In this document: piece after piece, positions 42,639-51,072 of the stretch
How positions within the stretch are numbered: the stretch's first letter is position 1
How the letters are laid out: every line of letters starts with the position of its first letter
Origin: Brevundimonas subvibrioides
GTDB lineage: Bacteria > Pseudomonadota > Alphaproteobacteria > Caulobacterales > Caulobacteraceae
Direction of reading: 5' to 3'
DNA: 55,323 nt
Assembly: GCA_002280475.1 (NCBI GenBank)
Contig: NCEB01000024.1
Location: forward strand, 1 to 55,323
Translations under genes and position numbers: made by a program
Notes under the pieces: generated by a model
Database searches by the model: none
What the model saw: the letters and a program-made list of their open reading frames with translations, nothing else
What the model was told of the DNA's origin: nothing

Positions 42639-42698
42639 CCGGCCTCTCAAAATCCGGTTCCGCAAGGAGTGTCGGTTCGAGTCCGACCGGGGGCACCA
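42639..42698 (+). other. Attachment site: 3' half of a tRNA-Leu(CAA) gene
   Basis: The sequence reads as an anticodon loop (CTCAAAA, anticodon CAA), the variable arm (TTCCGCAAGGAGT), an intact T arm (GTCGG-TTCGAGT-CCGAC), the 3' acceptor strand CGGGGGC and ACCA. The matching 5' half (GCCCCCG, D arm) is absent upstream, so this is not a functional gene. This arrangement arises when an element integrates within a tRNA gene and carries its own copy of the 3' end. The intact tRNA should lie at the other end of the element, left of this window. Confidence 0.85.
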
Positions 42699-42772
42699 CG
42701 CACGGCGTTCGGCGACGACCGGAACGCAAGCGCCATCAAGACATTGGAAAGGGGCAACCCAGGTCCAATGTC

Positions 42773-43072
42773 ATGCTGTCACTCATCTTCTCTGCCGCCC
42801 TCGCCTCGTCTCCCGCCATCGGGCTGATCATGCCGCCGACGCTCGCTCCGGAACCGACGCCGGTCGCCTCGGCTCCCTTGCTTCAGGGCGTGGCCGTGAC
42901 CCTGGAATGCGCCGCCACGCCGCAGGGTCGGGTCGAGGGTTGTTTCGTCCTGGCCGAAACCCATCCCGGCATGGGGTTCGGAGAGGCCGCGATCGCTCTG
43001 ATGGATGAGGCCGAGGTCGATCCGGTGCCGGAAGCCTTTCAGTTCGCCCGGACGATCCAGTTCACGCCCTGA
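42773..43072 (+). CDS. Small exported TonB C-terminal-like protein
   Basis: 99 residues: a signal-like N terminus (LSLIFSAALASSPAIG), then VAVTLECAATPQGRVEGCFVLAETHPGMGFGEAAIALM, which resembles the C-terminal domain of TonB (conserved GxGFxxAA). There is no transmembrane or proline-rich linker, so it is not a normal energy transducer. It is the first chromosomal gene beyond the attachment site. Function is unknown. Confidence 0.7.
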   Translation: MLSLIFSAALASSPAIGLIMPPTLAPEPTPVASAPLLQGVAVTLECAATPQGRVEGCFVLAETHPGMGFGEAAIALMDEAEVDPVPEAFQFARTIQFTP

Positions 43073-43153
43073 CTCCCCGCGCCGGTCTTCGCAGTTGCAA
43101 TATGTGACGGCCGAACGGTTGCGCGACGTGCGGACCGGGCTCATTTGGCCTGA

Positions 43154-44410
43154 ATGACCTCCCCCGACGCCGCATCTTCTCCCGCCGTCAGGGGGCCGGG
43201 GTTTCCCGAGTTCGTCTGCCTGATCGCCTCGATGATGGCGATCAACGCCCTGTCGATCGACATCATGCTGCCGGCCCTGCCCCAGATCGGCGAGGCCCTG
43301 GGGGTCGCGAACGAGAACAGCCGTCAGTGGGTCATCACCGCCTATCTGCTGGGCTTCGGCGCGCTGCAGATCGTCTATGGCCCGCTGGCGGATCGCTATG
43401 GGCGCAAGCCGCTGATCCTGGCGGGGCTGGGCATCTTCGTCGTGTTCAGCGCCATCGCCATGCTGGCCCCCAGCTTCGAGACCCTGATCCTGGCCCGCGT
43501 CGGTCAGGGCATGGGGACGGCGGCGACCCGCGTGCTGGCCGTCTCCATCGTCAGAGACCGATATTCGGGCCGCCCCATGGCGCGGGTGATGTCGTTGAGC
43601 TTCCTCGTCTTCCTGGGCGTCCCGATCATCGCGCCGACGGTGGGCCAGGGCATCCTGGCGCTGGCCCCATGGGAGGCGATCTTCGGTCTGCTGGCCGTCG
43701 CCGGGGCCGCCCTGATCGTCTGGATCTTCATCCGCCTGCCCGAGACGCTTCATCCCGAGAACCGCCAGCCGGTCGAGGCCGGACGGATCGCGCGGGCGTT
43801 CGGCGAGGCCCTGACCAACCGGCTGTCCATCGGCTACACCCTGGCCATGACGGCGATCACCGGGGCCCTGTTCGCCTTCATCAACTCCTCGCAGCAGATC
43901 TTCTACGACGTGTTCGAAGCCCCAGAGCTTTTCGGGGGTGTGTTTGCGGTGATCGCATCAGGGATCGCGGTCGCGGCCATCACCAATGCCAGGCTGGTCG
44001 AACGGCTGGGCTCGCGGATGATCGGTCATACTGCTCTATTGGGCTTCATCGGCTTCGCTGCCCTCCACGCAGCGGTCGCGCTGTCGGGCCACGAGACGAT
44101 CTGGACCTTTGCCGTCCTCCAAGGTTTGACGATGTTCTGCTTCGGCTTTCTGGTGGGCAATTTCGGCGCGATGGCCATGGAGCCGATGGGCCATATCGCC
44201 GGGACCGCCTCCTCGGCCCAGGGCTTCATCTCGACCGTCTTCGGGTCGCTGACCGGCCTGTTCATCGGTCAGCAGTTCGATGGCACGGTGGCCCCCATGG
44301 CCATCGGCATCACCGTCTGCGGGCTGATCGCCCTGGGGTTCGTCCTGCTGGCCGAGCGAGGACGGCTGTTCGTCGCCCGCGCCTCGCGACCGGCGACCGC
44401 GACCCCCTGA
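43154..44410 (+). CDS. Bcr/CflA-family multidrug efflux MFS transporter
   Basis: 418 residues with 12 membrane segments. The DHA1 signatures are present: ALSIDIMLPALPQIG, QIVYGPLADRYGRKPLI between segments 2 and 3, and LARVGQGMGTAATRVLAVSIVRDRYSG. Members export drugs such as bicyclomycin or chloramphenicol; the substrate here is unknown. It converges on ubiG with a 40-base spacer. Confidence 0.9.
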   Translation: MTSPDAASSPAVRGPGFPEFVCLIASMMAINALSIDIMLPALPQIGEALGVANENSRQWVITAYLLGFGALQIVYGPLADRYGRKPLILAGLGIFVVFSAIAMLAPSFETLILARVGQGMGTAATRVLAVSIVRDRYSGRPMARVMSLSFLVFLGVPIIAPTVGQGILALAPWEAIFGLLAVAGAALIVWIFIRLPETLHPENRQPVEAGRIARAFGEALTNRLSIGYTLAMTAITGALFAFINSSQQIFYDVFEAPELFGGVFAVIASGIAVAAITNARLVERLGSRMIGHTALLGFIGFAALHAAVALSGHETIWTFAVLQGLTMFCFGFLVGNFGAMAMEPMGHIAGTASSAQGFISTVFGSLTGLFIGQQFDGTVAPMAIGITVCGLIALGFVLLAERGRLFVARASRPATATP

Positions 44411-44450
44411 TCCAGCCGTACTTTCCGGGTTCGTCGGCGCCTGACGGCGA

Positions 44451-45197
44451 TCAGGGACGTTCGGCGACCATCATGAAGTTGACGTCCGCGTCGGTGCTCT
44501 CCGACCAGCGATCCGAAAGCGGATCATAGGCCAGGCCGAAGGGTCCGTGGATGGCCAGCGGCTCCTCGGACAGCATGCGGCGGATCTCGTCGGGCTTGAT
44601 GAACTGGTTCCAATCGTGGGTGCCGGCGGGCACCCAGCGCAGGATGTATTCGGCCGCGACCTTGCCGAGCGCCAGCGACTTCAGCGTCCGGTTCAGGGTG
44701 GCCACGATCATCAGTCCGCCCGGCGCGACCAGCCGCGAGCAGGCGCGGATGAAGGCCTCAGGATCGGCGACATGCTCGATGATCTCGAGCACGAGGACGA
44801 CGTCGAACGGGCCCGCGCCCTCGGCCTCCATCTGTTCGACCGTCGCCGCGCGGTAGGCGATGTCCAATCCCATCTGTTCGGCGTGGGCCCGGGCGGTGCC
44901 GATGTTCTCGGACGAGGCGTCGACGGCGGTGACGGCGAACCCCATCCGCCGCATCGGCTCGGCGACCAGACCCCCGCCGCAGCCGATGTCGATCAGGCTC
45001 AAGCCGTCGAACGGGCAGAGGACGCGCGGATCGCGGCCGAAGCGGGCGGCGGCCCGGTCGCGGATGAAGGAGAGCCGGGCCGGGTTGAACTTGTGCAGCG
45101 GCGCGAAGGGCCCGCGCGCATCCCACCATTCCGCCGCCTGGGCCGAGAAGCGGGCGACATCGGCGGGGTCGATCGAGGGGCCTTCAGCGGATGACAT
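44451..45197 (-). CDS. ubiG: Ubiquinone biosynthesis O-methyltransferase
   Basis: 248 residues with the class I SAM methyltransferase fold: [19 protein letters not shown] (motif I), [24 protein letters not shown] and [15 protein letters not shown]. The UbiG hallmarks [20 protein letters not shown] near residue 25 and [17 protein letters not shown] are present. It performs the two O-methylations of ubiquinone synthesis. The ATG at 45197 lies inside the end of the vapC-like toxin gene, so ubiG may be partly translated from the toxin transcript. Confidence 0.95.
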   Translation of the reverse strand: MSSAEGPSIDPADVARFSAQAAEWWDARGPFAPLHKFNPARLSFIRDRAAARFGRDPRVLCPFDGLSLIDIGCGGGLVAEPMRRMGFAVTAVDASSENIGTARAHAEQMGLDIAYRAATVEQMEAEGAGPFDVVLVLEIIEHVADPEAFIRACSRLVAPGGLMIVATLNRTLKSLALGKVAAEYILRWVPAGTHDWNQFIKPDEIRRMLSEEPLAIHGPFGLAYDPLSDRWSESTDADVNFMMVAERP

Positions 45198-45567
45198 CGA
45201 CAGCGATCCTCGAAGCGATCTCCGACCAGCCACGGTCGGTCGTCAGGGCGGGCAAACCCTCTCTCTCCGCCAGGGCCAGACACGCCCGGTCACCAAGAGA
45301 AAGTCCTTGTTTTCGGGTTGTGTCTCGAAGTTGTCCAGCTCTGCACGCAAGGTCGAGATCGAAGTCGACGACCTGGAATGGCAGGCTGGTGGCGATGGTC
45401 GTGGCGAGGCTTGGCGATGCGCCTTTGTCGACGAGCTTTGCCAAGACTTCGCTCAGGTTCACAGAGCAGACCAATGCGTTCTCGACCAAGGGCTCGACGC
45501 GATCCGCGCCCCGTTCCTCCTGCAACAGCGCAAGAATGGCCGAGGCGTCGAGAACGGCTTCAGCCAC
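45184..45567 (-). CDS. VapC-like PIN-domain toxin
   Basis: 127 residues. The PIN-domain acidic residues are visible: [27 protein letters not shown] and TTDRGW. It is a probable RNase toxin of the VapBC type. The GTG at 45567 overlaps the end of the antitoxin gene; a second GTG at 45582 is possible. The stop lies inside ubiG (14-base overlap), so the module is jammed against an essential-type biosynthetic gene. Confidence 0.88.
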   Translation of the reverse strand: MAEAVLDASAILALLQEERGADRVEPLVENALVCSVNLSEVLAKLVDKGASPSLATTIATSLPFQVVDFDLDLACRAGQLRDTTRKQGLSLGDRACLALAEREGLPALTTDRGWSEIASRIAVDVIR

Positions 45568-46009
45568 GCCGAGCTTCCTCACGTCGTTCCCGAACGAGTT
45601 CGTCCGCCATGCTGGACCCCTGCGTCACCAGATTGGCCACAAGTTCGCGCGCGCGACGCAACGATGCCCGCCCGCTTAGCAAACGAACTTGTTCACCGTC
45701 GACGTGGCCGAGAACCACGCCCCCCGGTGGCACACCGAGATGTCGCAGGATATCCGCGGGCACAACGACCGAGCCGTCCCGCAAAACTTCCATCCTGACA
45801 AGCGACGCAGAGCCGACCTCAGCCCGGGTGGCAGGAGCCTCGCTACTTGCCGACTCTTTCTGCCGGTCCGCCTCCAGCACATTGCGGACGTGCTGATATC
45901 TGCGCTGCACCACACGAGCGATCTCCGCTCGCGGGAACCCCGCCGAGTTCAAGGCGCGGATCTTGTCCGAGATCGTGGGATGGCCGGCGGCAATCTGGTG
46001 CGGATCCAT
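45560..46009 (-). CDS. AbrB/VapB-like antitoxin with extra HTH
   Basis: 149 residues. The N terminus (DKIRALNSAGFPRAEIARVVQRRYQHVRNVL) is a helix-turn-helix; the middle (VRMEVLRDGSVVVPADILRHLGVPPGGVVLGHVDGEQVRLL) is a SpoVT/AbrB swapped-hairpin domain. A perfect promoter and AAGGAGGT ribosome site lie upstream. It should bind the PIN toxin and autoregulate the pair. The fusion of two DNA-binding modules is longer than a standard VapB (about 75 residues). Confidence 0.85.
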   Translation of the reverse strand: MDPHQIAAGHPTISDKIRALNSAGFPRAEIARVVQRRYQHVRNVLEADRQKESASSEAPATRAEVGSASLVRMEVLRDGSVVVPADILRHLGVPPGGVVLGHVDGEQVRLLSGRASLRRARELVANLVTQGSSMADELVRERREEARRG

Positions 46010-46031
46010 TTTGACCTCCTTGGTTTGTTGA

Positions 46032-46060
46032 TAGTTACTTAGTCTTTAATAGGTTGTCAA
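46032..46060 (-). promoter_or_regulatory. Sigma-70 type promoter of the toxin-antitoxin module
   Basis: On the minus strand TTGACA (46055-46060) and TAACTA (46032-46037) are separated by exactly 17 bases, followed by AAGGAGGT before the ATG at 46009. The region is AT-rich against the GC-rich background, which also fits an operator bound by the antitoxin. Confidence 0.7.
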
Positions 46061-46121
46061 TGGAGGTTGTCTTGCCTTGGGGGACTGGCTAGAAGCACCG
46101 CGAACAATGGGGATGCCAGTC

Positions 46122-47393
46122 ATGGCGACGACGGCCACTCGGCTGGTCATGAAGTTCGGCGGTACCTCCATGGGCGATCTGGAGCGCATCCGCCGCGCCG
46201 CCCGCATCGTGGCGGCCGAGGTCCGCGCCGGCCATGGCGTGGCCGTCGTCGTCTCGGCCATGGCGGGCAAGACCAATGAGCTGGTGGCGTGGACGGACGG
46301 GGCCGGACCGCCCGGCGCGGGCATCCTCCTGACCGACGACGAATACGACGTGGTCGTGGCCTCGGGCGAGCAGGTGACGGCGGGACTGCTGGCCCTGACG
46401 CTCCGGAACATGGGCTTTCGCGCCCGGTCGATGATGGGCTGGCAGGTGCCGATCCTGACCGACGACGCCCACGGCAAGGCCCGCATCGAGGCCATCCCCG
46501 GCGACGCCCTGGCCACTGCGGTGGACGGCGGCGAGATCGTGGTCGTTCCGGGCTTCCAGGGCGTGACCCGGGACGGACGGATCACCACCCTGGGGCGGGG
46601 GGGCTCGGACACGTCGGCGGTGGCGGTCGCGGCGGCCCTGGGCTGCGCGTGCGACATCTACACCGACGTGGACGGGGTCTATACGACCGATCCGCGCATC
46701 GAGAGCCGGGCGCGGCGGCTGGAGAAGGTCTCCTACGAGGAGATGCTGGAGATGGCGTCTCTGGGGGCCAAGGTGCTGCAGACCCGCTCGGTCGAACTGG
46801 CCATGGGCATGCGCGTGCCCGTGCGCGTCCTGTCCAGCTTCGTCGAGCCCGACGAGCATGGAAATCTTCCGCCGAAGTCCGGCACCCTGATCTGCGACGA
46901 GGAGGAAATCGTGGAAAAACGCATCGTGTCCGGCGTCACCATGAGCCGCGACGAGGCCCGCATCACCCTGCTGGGACTGTCGGATCGCACGGACGCTCCC
47001 GCCGACGTCTTCACCCGCCTGGCCGAGGCCGGGGTCAACGTCGACATGATCGTCCAGTCCCAGGCCCGCACCGAGGGCGCGGTCAACCTGACCTTCACCA
47101 CGGGCCGCCGCGACGCCCAGCGCGCCGCCGAGCTGATGCGGAGCGCGCAGGACCAGATCGGTTTCGCCGACATCCGCGTCGACGAGGACGTGGCCAAGGT
47201 TTCGGTCGTCGGCGTCGGCATGCGCAGCCACGCCGGCGTCGCCCAGACCATGTTCCGGGCTCTGGCCGACAAGGGCGTCAAGTTCCAGGCGATCTCGACC
47301 TCGGAGATCAAGATCAGCGTCCTGATCGACGCCGCCTATGCCGAACTGGCCGTACGGGCGTTGCATTCGGCATACGGGCTGGAAGCGGTATAG
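46122..47393 (+). CDS. lysC: Aspartate kinase
   Basis: 423 residues. KFGGTSMGD (substrate/ATP loop), VVVSAMAGKTNEL, TLGRGGSDTSAVAVAAAL and CDIYTDVDGVYTTDPRI define the kinase domain, followed by two ACT domains (from about 270; VVGVGMRSHAGVAQTMF) for allosteric feedback. It makes aspartyl phosphate for lysine, threonine, methionine and diaminopimelate. The ATG at 46122 is preferred because the family N terminus begins a few residues before KFGGTS; an ATG at 46107 is possible. Confidence 0.95.
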   Translation: MATTATRLVMKFGGTSMGDLERIRRAARIVAAEVRAGHGVAVVVSAMAGKTNELVAWTDGAGPPGAGILLTDDEYDVVVASGEQVTAGLLALTLRNMGFRARSMMGWQVPILTDDAHGKARIEAIPGDALATAVDGGEIVVVPGFQGVTRDGRITTLGRGGSDTSAVAVAAALGCACDIYTDVDGVYTTDPRIESRARRLEKVSYEEMLEMASLGAKVLQTRSVELAMGMRVPVRVLSSFVEPDEHGNLPPKSGTLICDEEEIVEKRIVSGVTMSRDEARITLLGLSDRTDAPADVFTRLAEAGVNVDMIVQSQARTEGAVNLTFTTGRRDAQRAAELMRSAQDQIGFADIRVDEDVAKVSVVGVGMRSHAGVAQTMFRALADKGVKFQAISTSEIKISVLIDAAYAELAVRALHSAYGLEAV

Positions 47394-47439
47394 GATTGGC
47401 CGCACCTCGCCCTATCTTGGACGTGGGCAGGGAGACCGG

Positions 47440-49713
47440 ATGGCCGTAGCGGGCGGAGCGATGACGAGGGGGCCGCGCGTCCTCCTGCGCCAGATCCGCG
47501 AGGCCATGGCAGACGGCGGTCCGGCCCAGGGTCGCCTCGACGTGGTCGTGCGCACCATCGCCCAGTCGATGGTGGCCGAGGTCTGCTCCATCTATCTGCG
47601 GCGGGCGTCGGGCGAGCTGGAGCTGTTCGCCACCCAGGGCCTGAACCCCGAGGCCGTCCACGCCACCCGGCTGAAGCCCGGCGAGGGTCTGGTCGGCGAG
47701 GTGGCGCGGCTGGCTCAGCCGATCAGCCTGTCGGACGCGCCGAGCCATCCCAGCTTCGCCTATCGCCCCGAGACCGGCGAGGATCCGTACCATGCCTTCC
47801 TGGGCGCGCCCCTGTTGCGCGGCGGCCGGGCCATCGGGGTGCTGGTGGTCCAGAACCGCGCCGAGCGTCGTTATGACGAAGACGAGGTCGAGGACATCCA
47901 GACCATCGCCATGGTCCTGGCCGAGACCGTGGCCAGCGGCGAACTCCTGGCCCAGGAGGAACTGCGCGACGTCGAGGTCGCCCCGCACCGGCCCGAACGC
48001 ATCAAGGGCCAGAGGTTCGCGGAAGGGCTGGCGTACGGACACGTCGTTCTGCACGAGGCCCCCCTGCCGCCCGAACGACTGTTGGCCGAGAACCAGCAGG
48101 TCGAGGAGATCCGGCTGCGCGAGGGGCTGAACACCCTGAAGGCCTCGATCGACGCCCTGCTGGACGGCGGCCAGGGCAAGCTGGCGGGCCAGTCGTTCGA
48201 GGTGCTCGAGACCTATCGCATGTTCGCCGACGACCGGGGCTGGAACCGGTCCCTGGAAGAGGCGGTGCGCGGCGGCCTGACGGCCGAGGCGGCGGTCGAC
48301 CGGGTCCGGAACGAGCACCGCGCCCGCTTCGCCCAGGCGCGCGATCCCTACATCAAGGAACGACTTCACGATTTCGAGGATCTGGCGAACCGGCTGCTGC
48401 GGGTTCTGGGCGGCGAGACGCCGGGCCAGCGTCAGTTGCCCGACGACGCCATCCTGGTGGCCCGGAACCTGGGTCCGGCGGACCTGCTGGAATATCCGCG
48501 CGACTGCATCCGCGGCCTTCTGATGGAAGAGGGCTCGGCGGCCAGCCATGCCGCCATCGTCGCCCGTGCGCTGCAGATCCCCTGCGTCGGCCGCCTGCAG
48601 GGCGTGCGCGACCGGTTGAGCGAAGGGGATCTGGTCATCGTCGACGGCGAGACGGGCGAGGCGCACCTGCGGCCCCGTCCGGATATGCTGGAGTCCGTGC
48701 GGTCGCGCATGGCCGTCCGCAGCCAGCGCCAGGCCGAGTTCGCCAAGCTGAAGGACACGCCCGCGGTCACCGTGGACGGCACGCGGATCACCCTGCTGAC
48801 CAACGCCGGACTGGCGGTCGATCTGGAGAACCTGGACGCCACCGGGGCCGAGGGCATCGGCCTGTTCCGCACCGAGTTCCAGTTCATGGTGTCCGAGGAA
48901 CTGCCCCGGCTGAACACCCAGACGGCGCTCTACAAACTGGTTCTCGACGCGGCGGGCGACCGGCCGGTGACCTTCCGCACGCTCGACATCGGCGGCGACA
49001 AGGTGCTGCCCTACATGGAGACGACGGAGCGCGAGGAGAACCCGGCCCTGGGCCGTCGCGCCATCCGCCTGGGCCTGGACAGGCCCTCGCTGCTGCGGCT
49101 CCAGCTGCGCGCCCTGCTGGCGGCGGGCGCGGGGCGCGAGCTGCGCGTCATGTTCCCCATGATCGCCACCGTCGACGAATTCCGGGCGGCGCGAGAACTG
49201 GTCGACGTCGAATGCGAATGGGCCCGGCGGCGGGGGCGCCCCCTGCCGGCGCTGCTGCGGGTCGGGGCGATGATCGAATGCCCGTCCCTGCTGTGGCATC
49301 TGGACGCGCTGCTGCCCCTGACCGACTTCGTCTCGGTGGGGTCCAACGACCTGTTTCAGTACATGTACGCGGCCGACCGGACGAACCCGCTGGTGTCGGA
49401 CCGGTACGATCCGCTGTCGCCCCCGGCGCTGCGGGCGCTGCAGTCCATCCAGAAGGCCTGCGCCGAAACCGGGACGCCCGTCTCGGTCTGCGGCGAGCTG
49501 GCAGGACGGCCGCTGGAGGCCTTTGCCCTGATCTGTCTGGGCTTTACCCGGCTGTCGGCCCCGGCCGGGGGCGTCGGGCCGGTCAAGCGGATGATCCTGT
49601 CGACCGACCTGACGACGGCCCGGCGTGGGATGGACAAGCTGCTGGGCTCCTCTGCGGGATCGGTGCGCAATGAGATCGAGAGCCTGGCCCGGAAACTGAA
49701 CGTCGGTCTGTGA
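47440..49713 (+). CDS. ptsP: Phosphoenolpyruvate-protein phosphotransferase of the nitrogen PTS (EI-Ntr)
   Basis: 757 residues: an N-terminal GAF domain (about 20-160), then the EI swivel with the phospho-histidine in GSAASHAAIVARALQIP (about 368), and the PEP-binding barrel (FRTLDIGGDKVLPY, MIECPSLLWHLD, SVGSNDLFQYMYAADR, VCGELAGRP with the conserved cysteine). It starts the regulatory phosphorelay EI-Ntr to NPr to EIIA-Ntr. GGGAGA precedes the ATG at 47440. It follows lysC closely. Confidence 0.95.
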   Translation: MAVAGGAMTRGPRVLLRQIREAMADGGPAQGRLDVVVRTIAQSMVAEVCSIYLRRASGELELFATQGLNPEAVHATRLKPGEGLVGEVARLAQPISLSDAPSHPSFAYRPETGEDPYHAFLGAPLLRGGRAIGVLVVQNRAERRYDEDEVEDIQTIAMVLAETVASGELLAQEELRDVEVAPHRPERIKGQRFAEGLAYGHVVLHEAPLPPERLLAENQQVEEIRLREGLNTLKASIDALLDGGQGKLAGQSFEVLETYRMFADDRGWNRSLEEAVRGGLTAEAAVDRVRNEHRARFAQARDPYIKERLHDFEDLANRLLRVLGGETPGQRQLPDDAILVARNLGPADLLEYPRDCIRGLLMEEGSAASHAAIVARALQIPCVGRLQGVRDRLSEGDLVIVDGETGEAHLRPRPDMLESVRSRMAVRSQRQAEFAKLKDTPAVTVDGTRITLLTNAGLAVDLENLDATGAEGIGLFRTEFQFMVSEELPRLNTQTALYKLVLDAAGDRPVTFRTLDIGGDKVLPYMETTEREENPALGRRAIRLGLDRPSLLRLQLRALLAAGAGRELRVMFPMIATVDEFRAARELVDVECEWARRRGRPLPALLRVGAMIECPSLLWHLDALLPLTDFVSVGSNDLFQYMYAADRTNPLVSDRYDPLSPPALRALQSIQKACAETGTPVSVCGELAGRPLEAFALICLGFTRLSAPAGGVGPVKRMILSTDLTTARRGMDKLLGSSAGSVRNEIESLARKLNVGL

Positions 49714-49905
49714 ACCGTTCCACTTCGGGACGGCGATCAAGCTTAACAAGACGTTGAACCAGCGGCTGAAATGGGTTATCCACAAGACGATCTAAGTATC
49801 CCCGCGGGGGCGGGCGGGTTTCGTCACAGCGCTATGCTAGGCGGGACCGCGTGGGGTTCGGCGATGGGGACTGTCAGCCCCACGCAGAGTTTGGGGCAAG
49901 GCGTC

Positions 49906-51018
49906 ATGGCGCTGGATACGGGGAATGTCCCCGACGAGTTTCGGTCTCATCCGGATTGGAAGGACCCCGTGCCTTCGATCACAGACGCGGCGACTCTGGG
50001 CGACGGCCTGAAACGGACCCGCGAGCTGGCGGGGCGGTCTCTGGCCGAGCTGGCCGCCGACACCCGGGTGCATGAACGCTATCTGCGCGCGCTCGAGGAG
50101 AACAACCATTCGGCCCTGCCGTCGCGCGTCTTCGCCATCGGCTATGTGCGTGCCTATGCCGCCGCGCTGGGCCTCGACGAGCAGCTGGCGGTCGAACGCT
50201 ACAAGCGCGAGACGCCCGACGGCGTCGTCCCGCTGCAGCCGCCGGTCGGCATCGCCTTCGAGGAGGTGCGCCGCTATTCGCCCCGGATCGTGGGGGCGAT
50301 CGTTCTGATCGCAGTCTCGATCATCGGCTGGAACGTGTTCCAGCGCGTCAGCCTGATGCGCGCGCCGCAACCGTCCGACATCGCCGAAGTGCCCGAGAGC
50401 TGGAGCCTGGGCGCCGTGATCGGACAGGAACCCGTCAGCGTCGGCGCCCCCCTGCCCGCCCCGCCGGACCAGACCACGCCGGCGCTTTACATCACGCCGG
50501 GGCTCGAGGCCCAGCTGACCGGCATCGATCCGGCCGACACCGAGGCCCTGGCCGCCGCGGCTGCCGCGAACGACACGCCGGTGCAGGCCGCCTTCAATCC
50601 GCGCGGCGCCATCTATGGGGCCAACGCCACGGCGTCGCAGGTCGTGCTCCAGGCCAAGAAGGCCGCCGCCCTGGTCGTGCGCATGGCCGACGGCCGGGTG
50701 CTGTTCGCCCGCCAGCTGGCCGCCGGAGAGGCCTGGCGCGCGCCGCCGGGCGTGGCCGCCACCATCGACGTGTCCGACCCGACGGCCTTCGACGTCTATC
50801 TGAACGGCGAACACGGCGGGGCCCTACCGGCCGTGCTGACGCCTCTGGCCCAGTTGAACAGCCGCGCCGCGACCCTGGCCCGCCAGACCGCCGCCCGGGC
50901 CGAGGCCGTCGCCGCCCAGGCCGCCGCCGCGCGGGCGTCCGCCGCGGCCCAGGCCAGCGTCGTCCAGACGACCGACGCGGCCCAGACCGCCCTGACCACG
51001 GCCGTCGCGCCGCGCTGA
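49906..51018 (+). CDS. RodZ-like membrane protein with N-terminal HTH and C-terminal DUF4115 domain
   Basis: 370 residues from ATG 49906 (earlier ATGs at 49834 and 49864 are possible). An HTH_25/RodZ-type domain (LGDGLKRTRELAGRSLAELA, ERYLRALEENNHSALPSRVFAIGYVRAYAAALGL) is followed by one transmembrane helix (IVGAIVLIAVSIIGWNVF). Then comes an Ala/Pro-rich linker, a DUF4115-like beta domain (LVVRMADGRVLFARQLAAGEAW) and an alanine-rich tail. RodZ links MreB to the envelope. Whether this is the main RodZ or a paralogue is open. Confidence 0.8.
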   Translation: MALDTGNVPDEFRSHPDWKDPVPSITDAATLGDGLKRTRELAGRSLAELAADTRVHERYLRALEENNHSALPSRVFAIGYVRAYAAALGLDEQLAVERYKRETPDGVVPLQPPVGIAFEEVRRYSPRIVGAIVLIAVSIIGWNVFQRVSLMRAPQPSDIAEVPESWSLGAVIGQEPVSVGAPLPAPPDQTTPALYITPGLEAQLTGIDPADTEALAAAAAANDTPVQAAFNPRGAIYGANATASQVVLQAKKAAALVVRMADGRVLFARQLAAGEAWRAPPGVAATIDVSDPTAFDVYLNGEHGGALPAVLTPLAQLNSRAATLARQTAARAEAVAAQAAAARASAAAQASVVQTTDAAQTALTTAVAPR

Positions 51019-51072
51019 CCGACTGACCCCCGTCATGGTCATGTCGCCGCCGCTCGCCTATATTGCGGTCCC

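Larger units (their letters stand above)
33228..42698. mobile_element. Integrase-proximal end of an integrative element
   Basis: Ten genes on the minus strand carry plasmid/ICE functions (DUF2493, Toprim, two DUF proteins, ParB-like, ArdC-like, toxin-antitoxin, HTH, integrase) and end at a tRNA-Leu 3' fragment. No relaxase, type IV secretion or replication initiator gene is seen, so only part of the element is in view or it is degraded. The left limit is uncertain: the module may end near 33200 or include the catabolic genes as cargo. Confidence 0.75.

Noticed and set aside
42639..42698. Functional tRNA-Leu gene
   Set aside because: Only the anticodon loop to CCA half is present; the 5' acceptor strand and D arm are missing upstream.
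46089..47405. Long minus-strand frame across lysC
   Set aside because: Shadow of the aspartate kinase gene; no recognisable domain, biased composition.
47314..49785. Very long open frame (over 800 codons) antisense to ptsP
   Set aside because: GC-rich codon structure creates long shadow frames. The translation is Gln/Arg/Gly-rich without domains, and the plus strand encodes a clear EI-Ntr.
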